From an uncultured bacterium (GTDB lineage: Bacteria > Verrucomicrobiota > Kiritimatiellia > RFP12 > UBA1067): DNA of 34,920 bases. The position numbers and the translations under genes were made by a program. Numbering within the stretch: position 1 is the first letter of the stretch; every line of letters begins with the position of its first letter. Under the pieces are notes generated by a model. It searched no databases. It was not told the DNA's origin and saw only the letters and a list, made by a program, of their open reading frames with translations. Location of the stretch: NCBI GenBank assembly GCA_900547945.1, contig URIT01000019.1:1-34920 (forward strand), written 5' to 3'. Of this stretch, positions 22,887-32,007 are shown one piece after another.

Positions 22887-25397
22887 TCAGAACAGCGTCA
22901 TCTGGCCCGGGAGGTCGCTCAGCTTCCTGCGCGGCTTGCGGACGATCTTCGGCGCGTTGACGTCGAGGTCGTTCGCCTCCAGGTTCTGGAGAATCTGGTC
23001 CGCCCGCTTCACCACCGCCTGCGGCAGCCCCGCCATCGCGGCGACGTGGATGCCGAAGCTCCGTTCGGCGATGCCGGGGGCGATGCGGCGCAGGAAGACG
23101 ATCCGTCCGCCGTCCTGCTTCACGCGCACCGTGTAGTTCCGGATGCCGGGGAATTTCTCGGCGAGGTCCGTCAGCTCGTGGTAGTGGGTCGCGAAGAGCG
23201 TCTTCGCCTTCGTCTTCGGGTTCTCGTGCAGGTATTCCGCCACGCTCCACGCGATCGAGATGCCGTCGAAGGTGGAGGTACCGCGCCCGATCTCGTCGAG
23301 GACGATAAGCGACTGCGGCGTCGCGTTGTTGAGGATGTTCGCGCACTCCTGCATTTCGACGAGGAAGGTGGAGCGTCCGCGCGAGAGATCGTCGCCCGCG
23401 CCGATGCGCGTGAAGACGCGGTCGAGCGCGCCGAGGCGCATGCGCGCGGCGGGCACGAAGCTGCCGGCCTGCGCCATCACGGCGAGCGTCGCGACCTGGC
23501 GGATGTAGGTGGACTTGCCGGCCATGTTGGGGCCGGTGATGAGCATGATCTGGTCGGTCGTGCCGTTCAGCTTCGTCGAGTTCGGTACGAACGGCTCGGC
23601 GTCCGGCAGCTGCTCGATGATCGGGTGGCGCCCGTCGACGATCTCCAGCGCGTCGGAACCGTCGACGGCGGGCCGCACGTAGCCGAGCGCGAGCGCGCGG
23701 TCGGCGAAGGCGAGGATCGCGTCGAGTTCGCCCACCGCGCCCGCCGTCGCCTGGATCGCCGCCGTGTGCGCCGCGACCGCGGCGACGATGTCCCTGAACA
23801 GGTCCTGTTCGAGGGCGTAGCTGCGGTCCTGCGCGCCGAACACCTTCTGTTCGTACTCCTTGAGTTCGGGCGTCGTGAAGCGTTCCGCGTTCGTGAGCGT
23901 CTGGCGGCGCTCGTACTCGGGCGGCGCGCTGGCCGCCGCCGCCTTCGAAATCTCGATGTAGAAGCCGAACACGCTGTTGCGGCGCACGCGCAGCGTCTTG
24001 ATGCCCGTGCGCGCGACCTCCTTCGCCTGGTACTCGGCAATCCAACGGTGGCCCTCCGTCGCGATGCTGCGCAGTTCGTCGAGGTCCGCGCTGTAGCCGG
24101 GGGCGATGAGGTTCCCCTCCGTGAGAAGCACGTTCGGGTTCTCCGCGATCGCGCGGTCGATCAGATCGACCACGTCCGCCTCCGGCGAGAGACGCGCGAA
24201 GATGGCGGCGAGGGGAGTGGGGGTTTGGGAGTGGGGAGTGGGGGATGGGGAGACCAGGCCCGAAAGCGTACACTTGATGTCGGGGATCGGGCGGAGCGAA
24301 GCGGCGAGGGCGCGGAGGTCGCGCGCGTTCGCGCGGCCGGAGTCGACCTTCGCGATGAGCCGTTCCAAGTCGCGCACGTCCGCAAGGCGTGCCTGGAGGG
24401 ACGACAGGCGCATGCGGTCCCGCACAAACGTCTCCACCGCGTCGAGCCGCGCGTTGATCGCCTCGGGGCGGCGGAGCGGCTGGCGGATCCAGTTCGCGAC
24501 GAGGCGCGAACCCATCGGCGTGTGCGCGACGTTGAGGACGCCCAGCAGCGACGCCTCACGCGAGATGCCGTCCACCGGCAGCAGCGCCAGGTGGCGGATC
24601 GTCCCCGCGTCGAGCGCAAGGAAGTCCGCCGCCTCGCGCAGACGCACGCTCCGCACGTGGTCCACGGCGTGCCGCAGCGTGGTGTGGACGTAGTGGAGCA
24701 GCCCGCCCGCCGCGCGGATCAGGTCGCCCCTCCCCTCCAGGCCGAACCCGTCGAGCGCCGTCACGTTGAAGTGCCGCAGCAGTTCCTCCCGCGCGGCGTC
24801 GAGGCTGAACGTCCACGCCTCGGCGTAGGATGGCCGGAGATGCCGGTCGGACGTGGAGGCGGGCGCGGCGGGCTCTTCGTCGGGCTTGGGGAGGACGAGT
24901 TCGGCGGGACGGTAGCGCGCGAGCGCGTCGTCGAGCTTGTCCTGCGAGGCGAAGGGCTCCACGGCGAACTCGCCCGTGGAGAGGTCGAGGAGCGCGAGGC
25001 CGAGGCCCGCGACGGCGGCGATGTAGGTGTTGACGTTCTCGTCGAGGAGGCCGTCCTCGGTGACGGTGCCGGGCGTCACGATGCGCGTCACCTCGCGCCG
25101 CACGACCTGTCCCTTCTTGACGAGGCGGGGGTCCTCCATCTGGTCGCAGATCGCGGCGGTCTTTCCCGCGCGGATGAGCTTCGCGAGGTAGGCGTCCAGC
25201 GCGTGGTAGGGGATGCCGCAGAGCGGTGCGCCGCCGCGCTGGGTGAGCGTGGCGCCGAGGATGGGCGCGGCGATGACCGCGTCCTCGGAGAACATCTCGT
25301 AGAAGTCCCCGAGGCGGAACATCAGGATGGCGCCCGGCGGCAGCGTGCTTTTGATCGCACGGTACTGCCGCTGCATGGGTGTGAGCTCGTCAGGCAT
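22887..25397 (-). CDS. mutS: DNA mismatch recognition protein MutS
   Basis: MutS binds mispaired bases and starts repair. The 836-residue protein has the N-terminal mismatch-binding domain (LTPMQRQYRAIKSTLPPGAI, then LMFRLGDFYEMF with the Phe and Glu that contact the mismatch). The C-terminal ATPase carries Walker A GPNMAGKST from residue 622, DEIGRGTSTFDG and ATHYHELTDL. The start overlaps the preceding ligase by eight bases. At residues 382-396 a low-complexity SPSPTPHSQTPTP stretch is encoded by a G-rich repeat inserted in frame; it lies in the lever region between the connector and ATPase domains. The C-terminal beta-clamp motif was not searched for. No mutL is in the window. Confidence 0.97.
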   Translation of the reverse strand: MPDELTPMQRQYRAIKSTLPPGAILMFRLGDFYEMFSEDAVIAAPILGATLTQRGGAPLCGIPYHALDAYLAKLIRAGKTAAICDQMEDPRLVKKGQVVRREVTRIVTPGTVTEDGLLDENVNTYIAAVAGLGLALLDLSTGEFAVEPFASQDKLDDALARYRPAELVLPKPDEEPAAPASTSDRHLRPSYAEAWTFSLDAAREELLRHFNVTALDGFGLEGRGDLIRAAGGLLHYVHTTLRHAVDHVRSVRLREAADFLALDAGTIRHLALLPVDGISREASLLGVLNVAHTPMGSRLVANWIRQPLRRPEAINARLDAVETFVRDRMRLSSLQARLADVRDLERLIAKVDSGRANARDLRALAASLRPIPDIKCTLSGLVSPSPTPHSQTPTPLAAIFARLSPEADVVDLIDRAIAENPNVLLTEGNLIAPGYSADLDELRSIATEGHRWIAEYQAKEVARTGIKTLRVRRNSVFGFYIEISKAAAASAPPEYERRQTLTNAERFTTPELKEYEQKVFGAQDRSYALEQDLFRDIVAAVAAHTAAIQATAGAVGELDAILAFADRALALGYVRPAVDGSDALEIVDGRHPIIEQLPDAEPFVPNSTKLNGTTDQIMLITGPNMAGKSTYIRQVATLAVMAQAGSFVPAARMRLGALDRVFTRIGAGDDLSRGRSTFLVEMQECANILNNATPQSLIVLDEIGRGTSTFDGISIAWSVAEYLHENPKTKAKTLFATHYHELTDLAEKFPGIRNYTVRVKQDGGRIVFLRRIAPGIAERSFGIHVAAMAGLPQAVVKRADQILQNLEANDLDVNAPKIVRKPRRKLSDLPGQMTLF
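24211..24252. repeat. G-rich minisatellite inside mutS
   Basis: The plus strand carries GGGGAGTGGGGG, TTTGGGAGTGGGGAGTGGGG and GATGGGG in a row, that is imperfect GGGAGTG units. Several runs of three to five G make it a candidate G-quadruplex on the mutS template side. It is in frame and encodes the SPTPHSQTPTP segment. Confidence 0.85.
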
Positions 25398-27120
25398 CCG
25401 GCCAAAGCTCGTGCGCTAGCTCGCGCAGCTTGTACTTCTGGATCTTCTGCGAGGCGGTCATCGGGAAGATGTCCAGGAAGTGGACGTATTTCGGGATCTT
25501 GAACCAGCTGATCTTGTTGCGGCAGAAGTCCTCCACGTCGTTCTCGTGGAGCTCGGCGCCGTCGGCGGGGATGATGAACGCCGCAGGCTGTTCGCCGTAC
25601 TTCTTCGAGGGGCAGCCGACGACGGCGACGTCCTTCACGCCGGGCATCGTGCCGAGGAAGTCCTCCACCTCCTTGGGGGAGATGTTCTCGCCGCCTCGGA
25701 TGATAAGGTCCTTCAGGCGGCCCGTGATGTAGTAGTAGCCGTCCGCGTCCATGCGCCCGATGTCGCCGGAGTGGAGCCACCCCTTCTCGTCGATGCACTT
25801 CGCCGTCTGCTCGGGCATCTTGTAGTAGCCCTTCATCGTGTTGAAGCCCCGGCAGCAGATCTCGCCGTCCTGGCCGATCGGCGCGATCTCGCCCGACTCG
25901 GGGTCGATGATCGCCACCTCGATGCCGGGCAGCGCCTGGCCGATCGTCTGGCACTTGCGCTCGATGGACGGCTCGAAGTAGCGCGTCATCGTCATCACGG
26001 GCCCCGACTCCGTGAGGCCGTAGGGGTTCGTGACCTCCTTCATGAACATGCGGTCGAACACCTGCTGCATGCGGTGCGTCGGGCACGCCGAGCCGGACAT
26101 GATGCCGGTGCGGAGCGAGTGGAAGTCGAACTTCGGGAAGAGCGGGTGGTCCAGCATCGCGATGTACATCGTCGGCACGCCGTAGGTCGCCGTACACTTC
26201 TCGCGCTCGATGGACATCATCACCTGGATGGGGTCGAACTTCTCCAGGAACACCATCGTCGCGCCGTGGTTCACGCAGCTCATCACGCCCAGCACGCAAC
26301 CGAAGCAGTGGAAAAGCGGCACGGGGATGCACACGCGGTCGCGCGAAGAGAGGTTCTGGCACGCACCGATCCAGAAGCCGTCGTTGCCGATGTTGCGATG
26401 CGTGAGCTGCACGCCCTTCGGGAAGCCCGTCGTACCCGAGGTGTACTGCATGTTCACGACGTCGTTCACGTCGCACTGCGCCTGGCGCTTCAGGTAGTCC
26501 TCCCACGGCGTCTCCACCGCGAGGGCCATCACCTCGTTGAGCGAATACATGCCCCGGTGCTTCTCGCCGCCGAGGAACATGACGCGCTTGAGGTGCGGGT
26601 ACTTCTCGCACTTCAGCTCGCCGCGCGGCTGTTCGCGCAACTCGGGCACGAGCGTGTAGATCACGTCCACGTAGCTGCAGTCGCGGTAGCCGGAGATGAT
26701 GAAGAGGTTCTCCGCGTCGGACTGCCCGAGCGCGAAGTCCATTTCGTGCTCCTTGTAGTTCGTGTTGAGCGGCAGCAGGATCGCGCCGATCTTCGCGGCC
26801 GCGAACATGAGGACGACCCAGTGCGGCACGTTCGTCGCCCAGAGGGCGATCTTCTCGCCGTGCCTCACGCCGAGCGCCATCAGGCCGCGCGCGAGGCGGT
26901 CCACCTCCTCGCCGAACTCGTACCAGGTCAGGCGGTAGTCGCGGTCCGCGTAGACGACGGCGTCGTTCTCGCCGCAGCGCGCGATCGTCTGGTCCAGCAG
27001 CTGCCCGAGCGTGTATTCGCGGGTAACGGGCAGGTTGTGCCAGGGGACGCCCGTCGAAACGCTCTGCATGAACGGCGCCTTGCGCGGCGCCGTCCCGAAC
27101 GGATCAGTCAACTTGAACAT
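25390..27120 (-). CDS. Acyl-CoA synthetase / AMP-dependent ligase
   Basis: The protein (576 residues) belongs to the adenylate-forming family that activates carboxylic acids as acyl-AMP and transfers them to CoA. Seen motifs are the phosphate loop YTSGTTGFPKGV (from residue 226), NPYGLTESGPVMTMTRYF, the GWLHSGDIGRMDADGYYYI hinge region with ITGRLKDLIIRGGENI, and near the end the catalytic lysine segment TASQKIQKYKLRE (usually S-G-K; here S-Q-K). The set fits medium- or long-chain fatty acid ligases best. The ATG at 27120 follows the XRE-cupin regulator by 10 bases with GAGAGGTGAG ahead of it. The regulator probably controls it, perhaps in response to a fatty-acid-derived ligand. Confidence 0.9.
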   Translation of the reverse strand: MFKLTDPFGTAPRKAPFMQSVSTGVPWHNLPVTREYTLGQLLDQTIARCGENDAVVYADRDYRLTWYEFGEEVDRLARGLMALGVRHGEKIALWATNVPHWVVLMFAAAKIGAILLPLNTNYKEHEMDFALGQSDAENLFIISGYRDCSYVDVIYTLVPELREQPRGELKCEKYPHLKRVMFLGGEKHRGMYSLNEVMALAVETPWEDYLKRQAQCDVNDVVNMQYTSGTTGFPKGVQLTHRNIGNDGFWIGACQNLSSRDRVCIPVPLFHCFGCVLGVMSCVNHGATMVFLEKFDPIQVMMSIEREKCTATYGVPTMYIAMLDHPLFPKFDFHSLRTGIMSGSACPTHRMQQVFDRMFMKEVTNPYGLTESGPVMTMTRYFEPSIERKCQTIGQALPGIEVAIIDPESGEIAPIGQDGEICCRGFNTMKGYYKMPEQTAKCIDEKGWLHSGDIGRMDADGYYYITGRLKDLIIRGGENISPKEVEDFLGTMPGVKDVAVVGCPSKKYGEQPAAFIIPADGAELHENDVEDFCRNKISWFKIPKYVHFLDIFPMTASQKIQKYKLRELAHELWPDA

Positions 27121-27130
27121 GTCTCACCTC

Positions 27131-27694
27131 TCAGAAGGGCATGAACACGACGCCGTAGATGGAGGCGGGCTTCCCGCCCACGGCCTTGAGGCCGTGCTTC
27201 ACGACGCTGTTGTAGTAGGCCGTGTCGCCGGGACCAAGCACCGTCTTCTCGCCGCCGTAGGTGAGCTCCACCTGTCCGGCGATGCAGATGATCAGCTCCT
27301 CGCCCTCGTGGGAGGAGGCCTCGTCCACGCCGTTCGCGGGGAACTCGATGCGGAAGGGGTCCATGTGGCGGTCGGGCTTGCCGCGCGCGAGCGAGTGGGA
27401 GGCGTAGCCGAGCGTGTTCGCGCCCTCGGCGGCAACCTTGTCGGACGCCACATCCGCCGCGCGCGTGATGATCGGATCCGGCTTGAACTGGTCGTCCATG
27501 AACGTGCCGAGCCGCTGGCCAAGGGCGCGGGAAAGCTTCGTCAGCACGCCAAGCGCGGGGAGAACCTCGCCATCCTCGATCGAGGCGATCACCGCCACGG
27601 AGACACCGCTCTTCGCGGCGAGCTCCCCCAGCGTCATCTTCAGCTTGTCGCGGAACATCTTGATCCGCATCCCGACTTTCACTTCATTGGCCAT
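27131..27694 (-). CDS. XRE-family regulator with C-terminal cupin domain
   Basis: The 187-residue protein has an N-terminal helix-turn-helix (MRIKMFRDKLKMTLGELAAK, SGVSVAVIASIEDGEVLP) and a C-terminal cupin barrel (HEGEELIICIAGQVELTYGG, GPGDTAYYNSVVKHGL). Regulators of this build sense a small ligand with the cupin and commonly act on the adjacent operon. It is the first gene of an operon with an acyl-CoA synthetase, mutS and a PHP phosphatase; mutS and PHP may simply be carried along. The ATG at 27694 has an A/G-rich stretch ahead (AAGAGAAAAGAAC) but no strict GGAGG. Confidence 0.85.
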   Translation of the reverse strand: MANEVKVGMRIKMFRDKLKMTLGELAAKSGVSVAVIASIEDGEVLPALGVLTKLSRALGQRLGTFMDDQFKPDPIITRAADVASDKVAAEGANTLGYASHSLARGKPDRHMDPFRIEFPANGVDEASSHEGEELIICIAGQVELTYGGEKTVLGPGDTAYYNSVVKHGLKAVGGKPASIYGVVFMPF

Positions 27695-27755
27695 GTTCTT
27701 TTCTCTTTCTTCTTCCTCTTCTCAACCGACCCTAGCGGTCTCAAATGAAATTCAT

Positions 27756-27783
27756 ATTTTACCCGATTCCCGCCGTTGGTCAA
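27756..27783 (-). promoter_or_regulatory. Promoter of the XRE-ligase-mutS-PHP operon
   Basis: TTGACC (27778-27783) and TAAAAT (27756-27761) are 16 bases apart on the minus strand. The predicted leader is about 55 bases. Confidence 0.65.
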
Positions 27784-27803
27784 TGGGCAAGTTGGAACCG
27801 GGC

Positions 27804-27838
27804 AAAATACAGAACTCCCGAACCGCCTGGTCCGGGAG
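27804..27838 (-). terminator. Rho-independent terminator after the AURKAIP1-type gene
   Basis: On the minus strand CTCCCGGACC and GGTTCGGGAG form a 10-bp stem around AGGC, followed by TTCTGTATTTT. It lies 22 bases after the stop of the small gene and just upstream of the next promoter. Confidence 0.7.
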
Positions 27839-27859
27839 CCCCCAATCAGCCACGCGGGC

Positions 27860-27949
27860 TTACTTGTTCTTGTGGCGCTGCGCCTTCATGCGCTTGTCGT
27901 ATTTGTGCTTCGACATTTTTTTCCGGCGCTTTTTCTTGATGGAACCCAT
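27860..27949 (-). CDS. AURKAIP1/COX24-domain small basic protein (mS38-like)
   Basis: The 29-residue product reads MGSIKKKRRKKMSKHKYDKR and then MKAQRHKNK. Bacterial proteins of this size and pattern (MGS-x-KKRRKKM-x-KHK) carry the AURKAIP1/COX24 domain related to mitochondrial ribosomal protein mS38 and are thought to sit on the small ribosomal subunit. The gene is far below usual length cut-offs and easily missed. It has a full AAAGGAGGT seven bases (by the GGAGG core) before the ATG, the best Shine-Dalgarno in the window. It follows hisG by 73 bases and ends before a clear terminator. Confidence 0.85.
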   Translation of the reverse strand: MGSIKKKRRKKMSKHKYDKRMKAQRHKNK

Positions 27950-27991
27950 CGTGGACCTCCTTTGAGATTTGAGTTCGCCGTTCTCGGTTCC

Positions 27992-28022
27992 AACCTCGAA
28001 CTTTGAACCTCGAACTTTGAAC
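27992..28022. repeat. 14-base tandem repeat downstream of hisG
   Basis: The unit AACCTCGAACTTTG occurs twice in a row plus AAC, ending at the base before the hisG stop codon. Its lower GC differs from the flanking genes. Confidence 0.75.
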
Positions 28023-28892
28023 TTAGAAAATGATCTTGTTGAGCGGCAGCTCGATGATGCCCGTCGCGCCCGCAGCCTTCAGGACGGGCACGAGGTCGCG
28101 CACCAGGCGCTCCTCCACCACGCTCTCGACGGCAAACCAGTCCGCGTCGTTGAGCCTGTTGACCGTGGGGGCGTGCAGCGCGGGCAGGGCCGCCGTGATC
28201 TTCTCCAGCTTCTTCGCCGGGGCGTTGAGCTTGATGAGTACGCGCTTCTGCGCGTCCAGCGCCGCCGTGAGCAACATCTTGAGCTGTTCGATCTTCGCGC
28301 GCTTCGCCTTGTCCCGCCACGCCTTCTTGTTCGCGATGAGGCGCGTGGTGGACGTGAGGATCGTGTCGACGATGCGCAGGTTGTTCGCACGCAGCGAACT
28401 GCCCGTCTCCGTGAGGTCCACGATCGCGTCCACGAGCTCGGGGGCCTTCACCTCGGTGGCGCCCCAGCTGAACTCCACATCGGCCTTCACGCCGTTCGCC
28501 TTGAGGTAGCGCTTGACAATGCCGATCGCCTCGGTGGAGATGCGCTTGCCCTTGAGATCCTTCACCGTCTTGATCTTCGAGTCGTTCGGCACCGCGAGGA
28601 CCCAACGGACCGGATTCGACGTCGCCTTGGAGTAGCTGAGCTCGCAGACGTCCACCACGTCCGACCCGTTCTCATACACCCAGTCGTAGCCGCAGATGCC
28701 GGCGTCGAGAAGGCCGAGTTCCACATAGCGGCTCATCTCCTGCGGGCGCAGCAGACGGCACTTGATTTCCTCATCGTCAATCGAAGGATAGTAGGAACGG
28801 GATGAGCACGAGACGGCGAAACCCGCGCGCTTGAAGAGCGCGAAGGTCGACTCCTGAAGGCTACCCTTCGGCAGACCGAGAACAATTGCCAT
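28023..28892 (-). CDS. hisG: ATP phosphoribosyltransferase HisG, long form
   Basis: HisG joins ATP and PRPP in the first step of histidine synthesis. Over 289 residues it has MAIVLGLPKGSLQ, the GLLDAGICGYDWV segment, and VDLTETGSSLRANNLRIVDT, the PRPP-binding loop. A C-terminal ACT-like regulatory domain (KLEKITAALPALHAPTV to GIIELPLNKII) places it in the long form that works without HisZ and is feedback-inhibited by histidine. The ATG at 28892 gives the expected N-terminus; GGAGAAAG lies about eight to fifteen bases ahead. The small AURKAIP1-type gene is downstream in the same orientation. Confidence 0.95.
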   Translation of the reverse strand: MAIVLGLPKGSLQESTFALFKRAGFAVSCSSRSYYPSIDDEEIKCRLLRPQEMSRYVELGLLDAGICGYDWVYENGSDVVDVCELSYSKATSNPVRWVLAVPNDSKIKTVKDLKGKRISTEAIGIVKRYLKANGVKADVEFSWGATEVKAPELVDAIVDLTETGSSLRANNLRIVDTILTSTTRLIANKKAWRDKAKRAKIEQLKMLLTAALDAQKRVLIKLNAPAKKLEKITAALPALHAPTVNRLNDADWFAVESVVEERLVRDLVPVLKAAGATGIIELPLNKIIF

Positions 28893-28924
28893 ATTCTACA
28901 CTTTCTCCGTTGTTTGAAAGCAAG

Positions 28925-28953
28925 AGTGTATCAAAACCGACGGCAAAGCGCAA
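28925..28953 (-). promoter_or_regulatory. Possible hisG promoter
   Basis: TTGCGC (28948-28953) and TACACT (28925-28930) are spaced by 17 bases, but each matches consensus only in part. The leader would be about 25 bases. Confidence 0.3.
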
Positions 28954-28968
28954 GCGGGTTAAGTCGTC

Positions 28969-29024
28969 ATTAAGTCGCCGCTGCGCCGATTTAACTACTT
29001 AAAGCCGCGAAGCGGCGACTTAAT
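28969..29024. repeat. 14-bp inverted repeat spanning the rsmD stop codon
   Basis: ATTAAGTCGCCGCT (28969-28982) is inverted exactly at 29011-29024 with a 28-base loop. The right arm contains the rsmD TAA stop (29020-29022). Further TTAAGT and TTTAACTACTTAAA pieces lie in and beside it. It may end the nadK-rsmD transcript, but there is no T run after it. Confidence 0.75.
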
Positions 29025-29577
29025 CCTCAACGCGGCGGTAGACGGCGAGGCGGGTCTGTCCATAGACCCGATCCCGGCAGAGGTCCCAGGACGGCGAAAC
29101 GTCGGGTGTCTGGTGGCTCTTCATCTCCGCGATGAAGAGCCCGCCCGGCTTCACGATGCCGCGCGCCGCCAGCTCGCCGAGCATCTGCGCATAGCCCCGC
29201 TCCGCACCGAGCGCATAGGGCGGATCGGCGTAGGCGATGTCGAAGAGGTCACCCTGCCGACCCGCGAGCCACGCATAGACGTCAGCCCGCACGACCTGGC
29301 AGCGCGGCGCGGCGCCAAGCGTCGCCACGTTCGCCTGGAGGCAGGCAAGGTGGCGCGGAGCAAGCTCCACGAACGTCGTCCGGGCGGCACCGCGCGAAAG
29401 CGCCTCCAGGCCGACCGCGCCGGAACCCGCAAAGAGATCGAGGAACGCCGCGCCGGCAAGTTCGCCCTGCAGCATCGAGAACAGCGCCTCGCGCACGCGG
29501 TCCTGCGTCGGACGCACCGCGTCGCCCGTCGGCACGCGCAGCGTCCGTCCCCGCCACCCACCGCCCGCAATCCTCAT
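29020..29577 (-). CDS. rsmD: 16S rRNA (guanine-966-N2)-methyltransferase RsmD
   Basis: RsmD methylates G966 of 16S rRNA. The 185-residue protein starts MRIAGGGWRGRTLRVP and shows PTQDRVREALFSML, the SAM-binding FLDLFAGSGAVGLEALSRGA and the catalytic ADPPY. The ATG overlaps the metH stop as ATGA and is preceded by GGAGGAGGTG, so it is translated strongly and coupled to metH. It ends the nadK operon within an inverted repeat. Confidence 0.95.
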   Translation of the reverse strand: MRIAGGGWRGRTLRVPTGDAVRPTQDRVREALFSMLQGELAGAAFLDLFAGSGAVGLEALSRGAARTTFVELAPRHLACLQANVATLGAAPRCQVVRADVYAWLAGRQGDLFDIAYADPPYALGAERGYAQMLGELAARGIVKPGGLFIAEMKSHQTPDVSPSWDLCRDRVYGQTRLAVYRRVED

Positions 29578-32007
29578 TTGAACACCTCCTCCGCGACGCG
29601 CACCGTCGCCATTGCGTCCTTCGCATAGTACGTCGCGCCGATCTGCGCCGCGTAGTCCGCCGTCAGCACGGCCCCGCCCACCACCGTCCGGCAGTCGGGC
29701 TTCGCCGCCTTCAGCTGGCGGATCGTCTCCTCCATGAAGCCGACCGTCGTCGTCATCAGCGCCGAGAGCCCCACGAGGCGGCAGTCGAGCCGCACCGCCG
29801 TCTCCACGATCTTCTCCGGCGGCACGTCGCGCCCCAGGTCCACCACCTTGAAGCCGTAGTTCTCCAGCAACGCGCGCACGATGTTCTTCCCGATGTCGTG
29901 GATATCGCCCTTCACCGTCGCGATCACGATGGGCCCACGCAGCACGCTCGGCGTGCCGCTCTTCGCGAGTTCCCGGCGGATCACCTCGAACGCGGCGCTC
30001 GCCGCCTCGGCGGCCATGAGGAGCTGCGGCAGGAAGACCTTGCCGCGCTCGAAGCCACGGCCGACGATCTCCAGTGCCGGCACGATCTCGCCGTCGATCA
30101 CCTCCACCGGCGTCCGGCCCGTGGCGAGCAGACCGCCCGCGATCGTCGCGGCATCCCCCTTCAACCCGTGCGTGATGGCCGCCGTCAGCGGGGAGGCCGC
30201 CGCCGCGTCCGTCCCGGCGGCGCCGGACGCGCCCGTTCCGGGGGCGGACGGCGCGGGGGCGGTGGCGCCCACGCGGCCTGTCTCCACGGCGGCGATCCAG
30301 TCCGTACACTGCGCATCGCGCCCCGTCAGCGCACGCCAGGCGTGGTAGGCCGTCATCATCTCCTTCGAGAGCGGGTTCACGATGGCCGTCGTGAGCCCCG
30401 CCTGCAGCGCGAGCGCGTAGAACGTCCCGTTGAGGAACGGTCGCGCGGGGAGTCCGAACGAGACGTTGGAGACGCCCAGCACCGTGCGGCATCCCAGGCG
30501 TTCCCGCACGAGGCGCAGGGATTCCAGGATCACCGGCACGCTCGCCCGGTCCGCGCTCACCGCGAGGCAGAGGACGTCGATGACGAAGTCGCACGGACGC
30601 AGGCCGTACGCGGCGCCGCGCGCGAGGATCTTCTCGGCGACGGCGAGCCGCCCCGCCGCCGTCGGCGGGATGCCCGCCTCGTCGAGCGTGAGCGCCACCA
30701 CCACACCGCCGTACTTCGCGACGAGCGGGAAGACGGCGTCCATCACCTCGTCCTTGCCGTTGACCGAGTTGACGAGCGCCTTGCCGTTGTAGTGGCGGAG
30801 GGCGCGGGCGAGGGCCTCGGCGTCGGACGTGTCGATCTGCAGCGGCACGTCGGTCACGCCCTGGATCGCCTGCACCGTCGCGTCGAGGACGTCCGGCTCG
30901 TCGAGGCCGGGGACGCCCGCGTTCACGTCGAGGATGTGCGCCCCGGCCTCCACCTGTCCGATCGCCTCGCGCAGCACGTAGCCCACGTCGCCCGTCCGGT
31001 AGGCTTCCTTCAGCTTCTTCTTGCCCGTGGGGTTGATGCGCTCGCCAATGACGAGGGAGTCGTCGAAGGGCAGTTCGACCGCCCGCGCATAGGAGGTGAT
31101 CACCGTCTTCGCGACGGGGGGACGGGAGGCGGGCAGTTCCCCGGCGGCGGCCAGGGCATCCACCGTCCGCCGCACCGCCGCAAGATGCGCCGGCGTCGTG
31201 CCGCAGCAGCCGCCCACGACCACCGCGCCGGCCTTCACGAGGTCCGCGACATCCCGCGCGAACGCCTCCGGCCCCACGAGGAAGACCGTCTCGCCGTCCA
31301 CGACTTTCGGGAGGCCCGCGTTCGGCTTCACGACGACCGGCAGGTTCGTCGCCGCGACAAGGCGTTTCACGAACGGCAGCAGAAGGTCCGGACCCAGCCC
31401 GCAGTTGAAGCCGAGCGCATCGACGTGCAGGCCCTCCAGCACCGCCGCCACGACCTCCGGACCCGCCCCCGTCAACAGCTTGCCGTCCTCGCCGAGCGCC
31501 ACCGTCGCGATCACGGGCAGATCGCAGTTTTCCTTGGCCGCGAGGACGGCGGCCTTGAGTTCGTACACGTCGCTCATCGTCTCGATCACGACAAGGTCCG
31601 CGCCCGCCGCCGCGCCGAGGCGGATCTGCTCGGCGAAGGAAGCGTAGGCGTCGTCGAACGCGCAGTCCCCGGCGGGCTTCAGGAGACGGCCGGTCGGCCC
31701 CACGTCGAGCGCCACGTACCGCGGACGCCGCCGCACGCGCGAGCCGCACGCCCGCCGCCACCACCTCCGCCAGCGGCGCCGTGCCGTGGTACTTGGCCGG
31801 ATTCGCGCCGAAGGTGTTCGACATCACGATGTCCGCCCCCGCCGCGTAGTAGGCGGCGTGGATGGCACGCACGTCGTCTGGACGCCGCAGGTTCCACTCT
31901 TCGGGCACTTCACCCGCCTGGAGGCCACGGGCCTGCAGCTGCGTGCCCATGCCGCCGTCGAGCATGAGGAGGCGCCGTTCGGCGAGAAGTCGGTTCAGGT
32001 TCAGCAT
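29574..32007 (-). CDS. metH: Cobalamin-dependent methionine synthase, with apparent frameshift
   Basis: MetH transfers a methyl group from methyl-tetrahydrofolate to homocysteine through B12. The first ~92 residues (LMLDGGMGTQLQARG, ADIVMSNTFGANPAKYHG) are in one frame from the ATG at 32007. The rest (YVALDVGPTGRLLKPAGD onward, 29574 to about 31720) is in the +1 frame. The change must fall near 31717-31737 in GC-rich sequence, so either one base is extra or two are missing. Remaining parts are complete: zinc cysteines in FNCGLG and VGGCCGT, pterin domain (VIGERINPTGKKKLKEAYR), an Ala/Gly/Pro-rich linker, and the B12 domain with DIHDIG. The chain ends after the B12 domain; reactivation is encoded by the gene upstream. 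A sequencing error is as likely as a real mutation. Confidence 0.85.
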
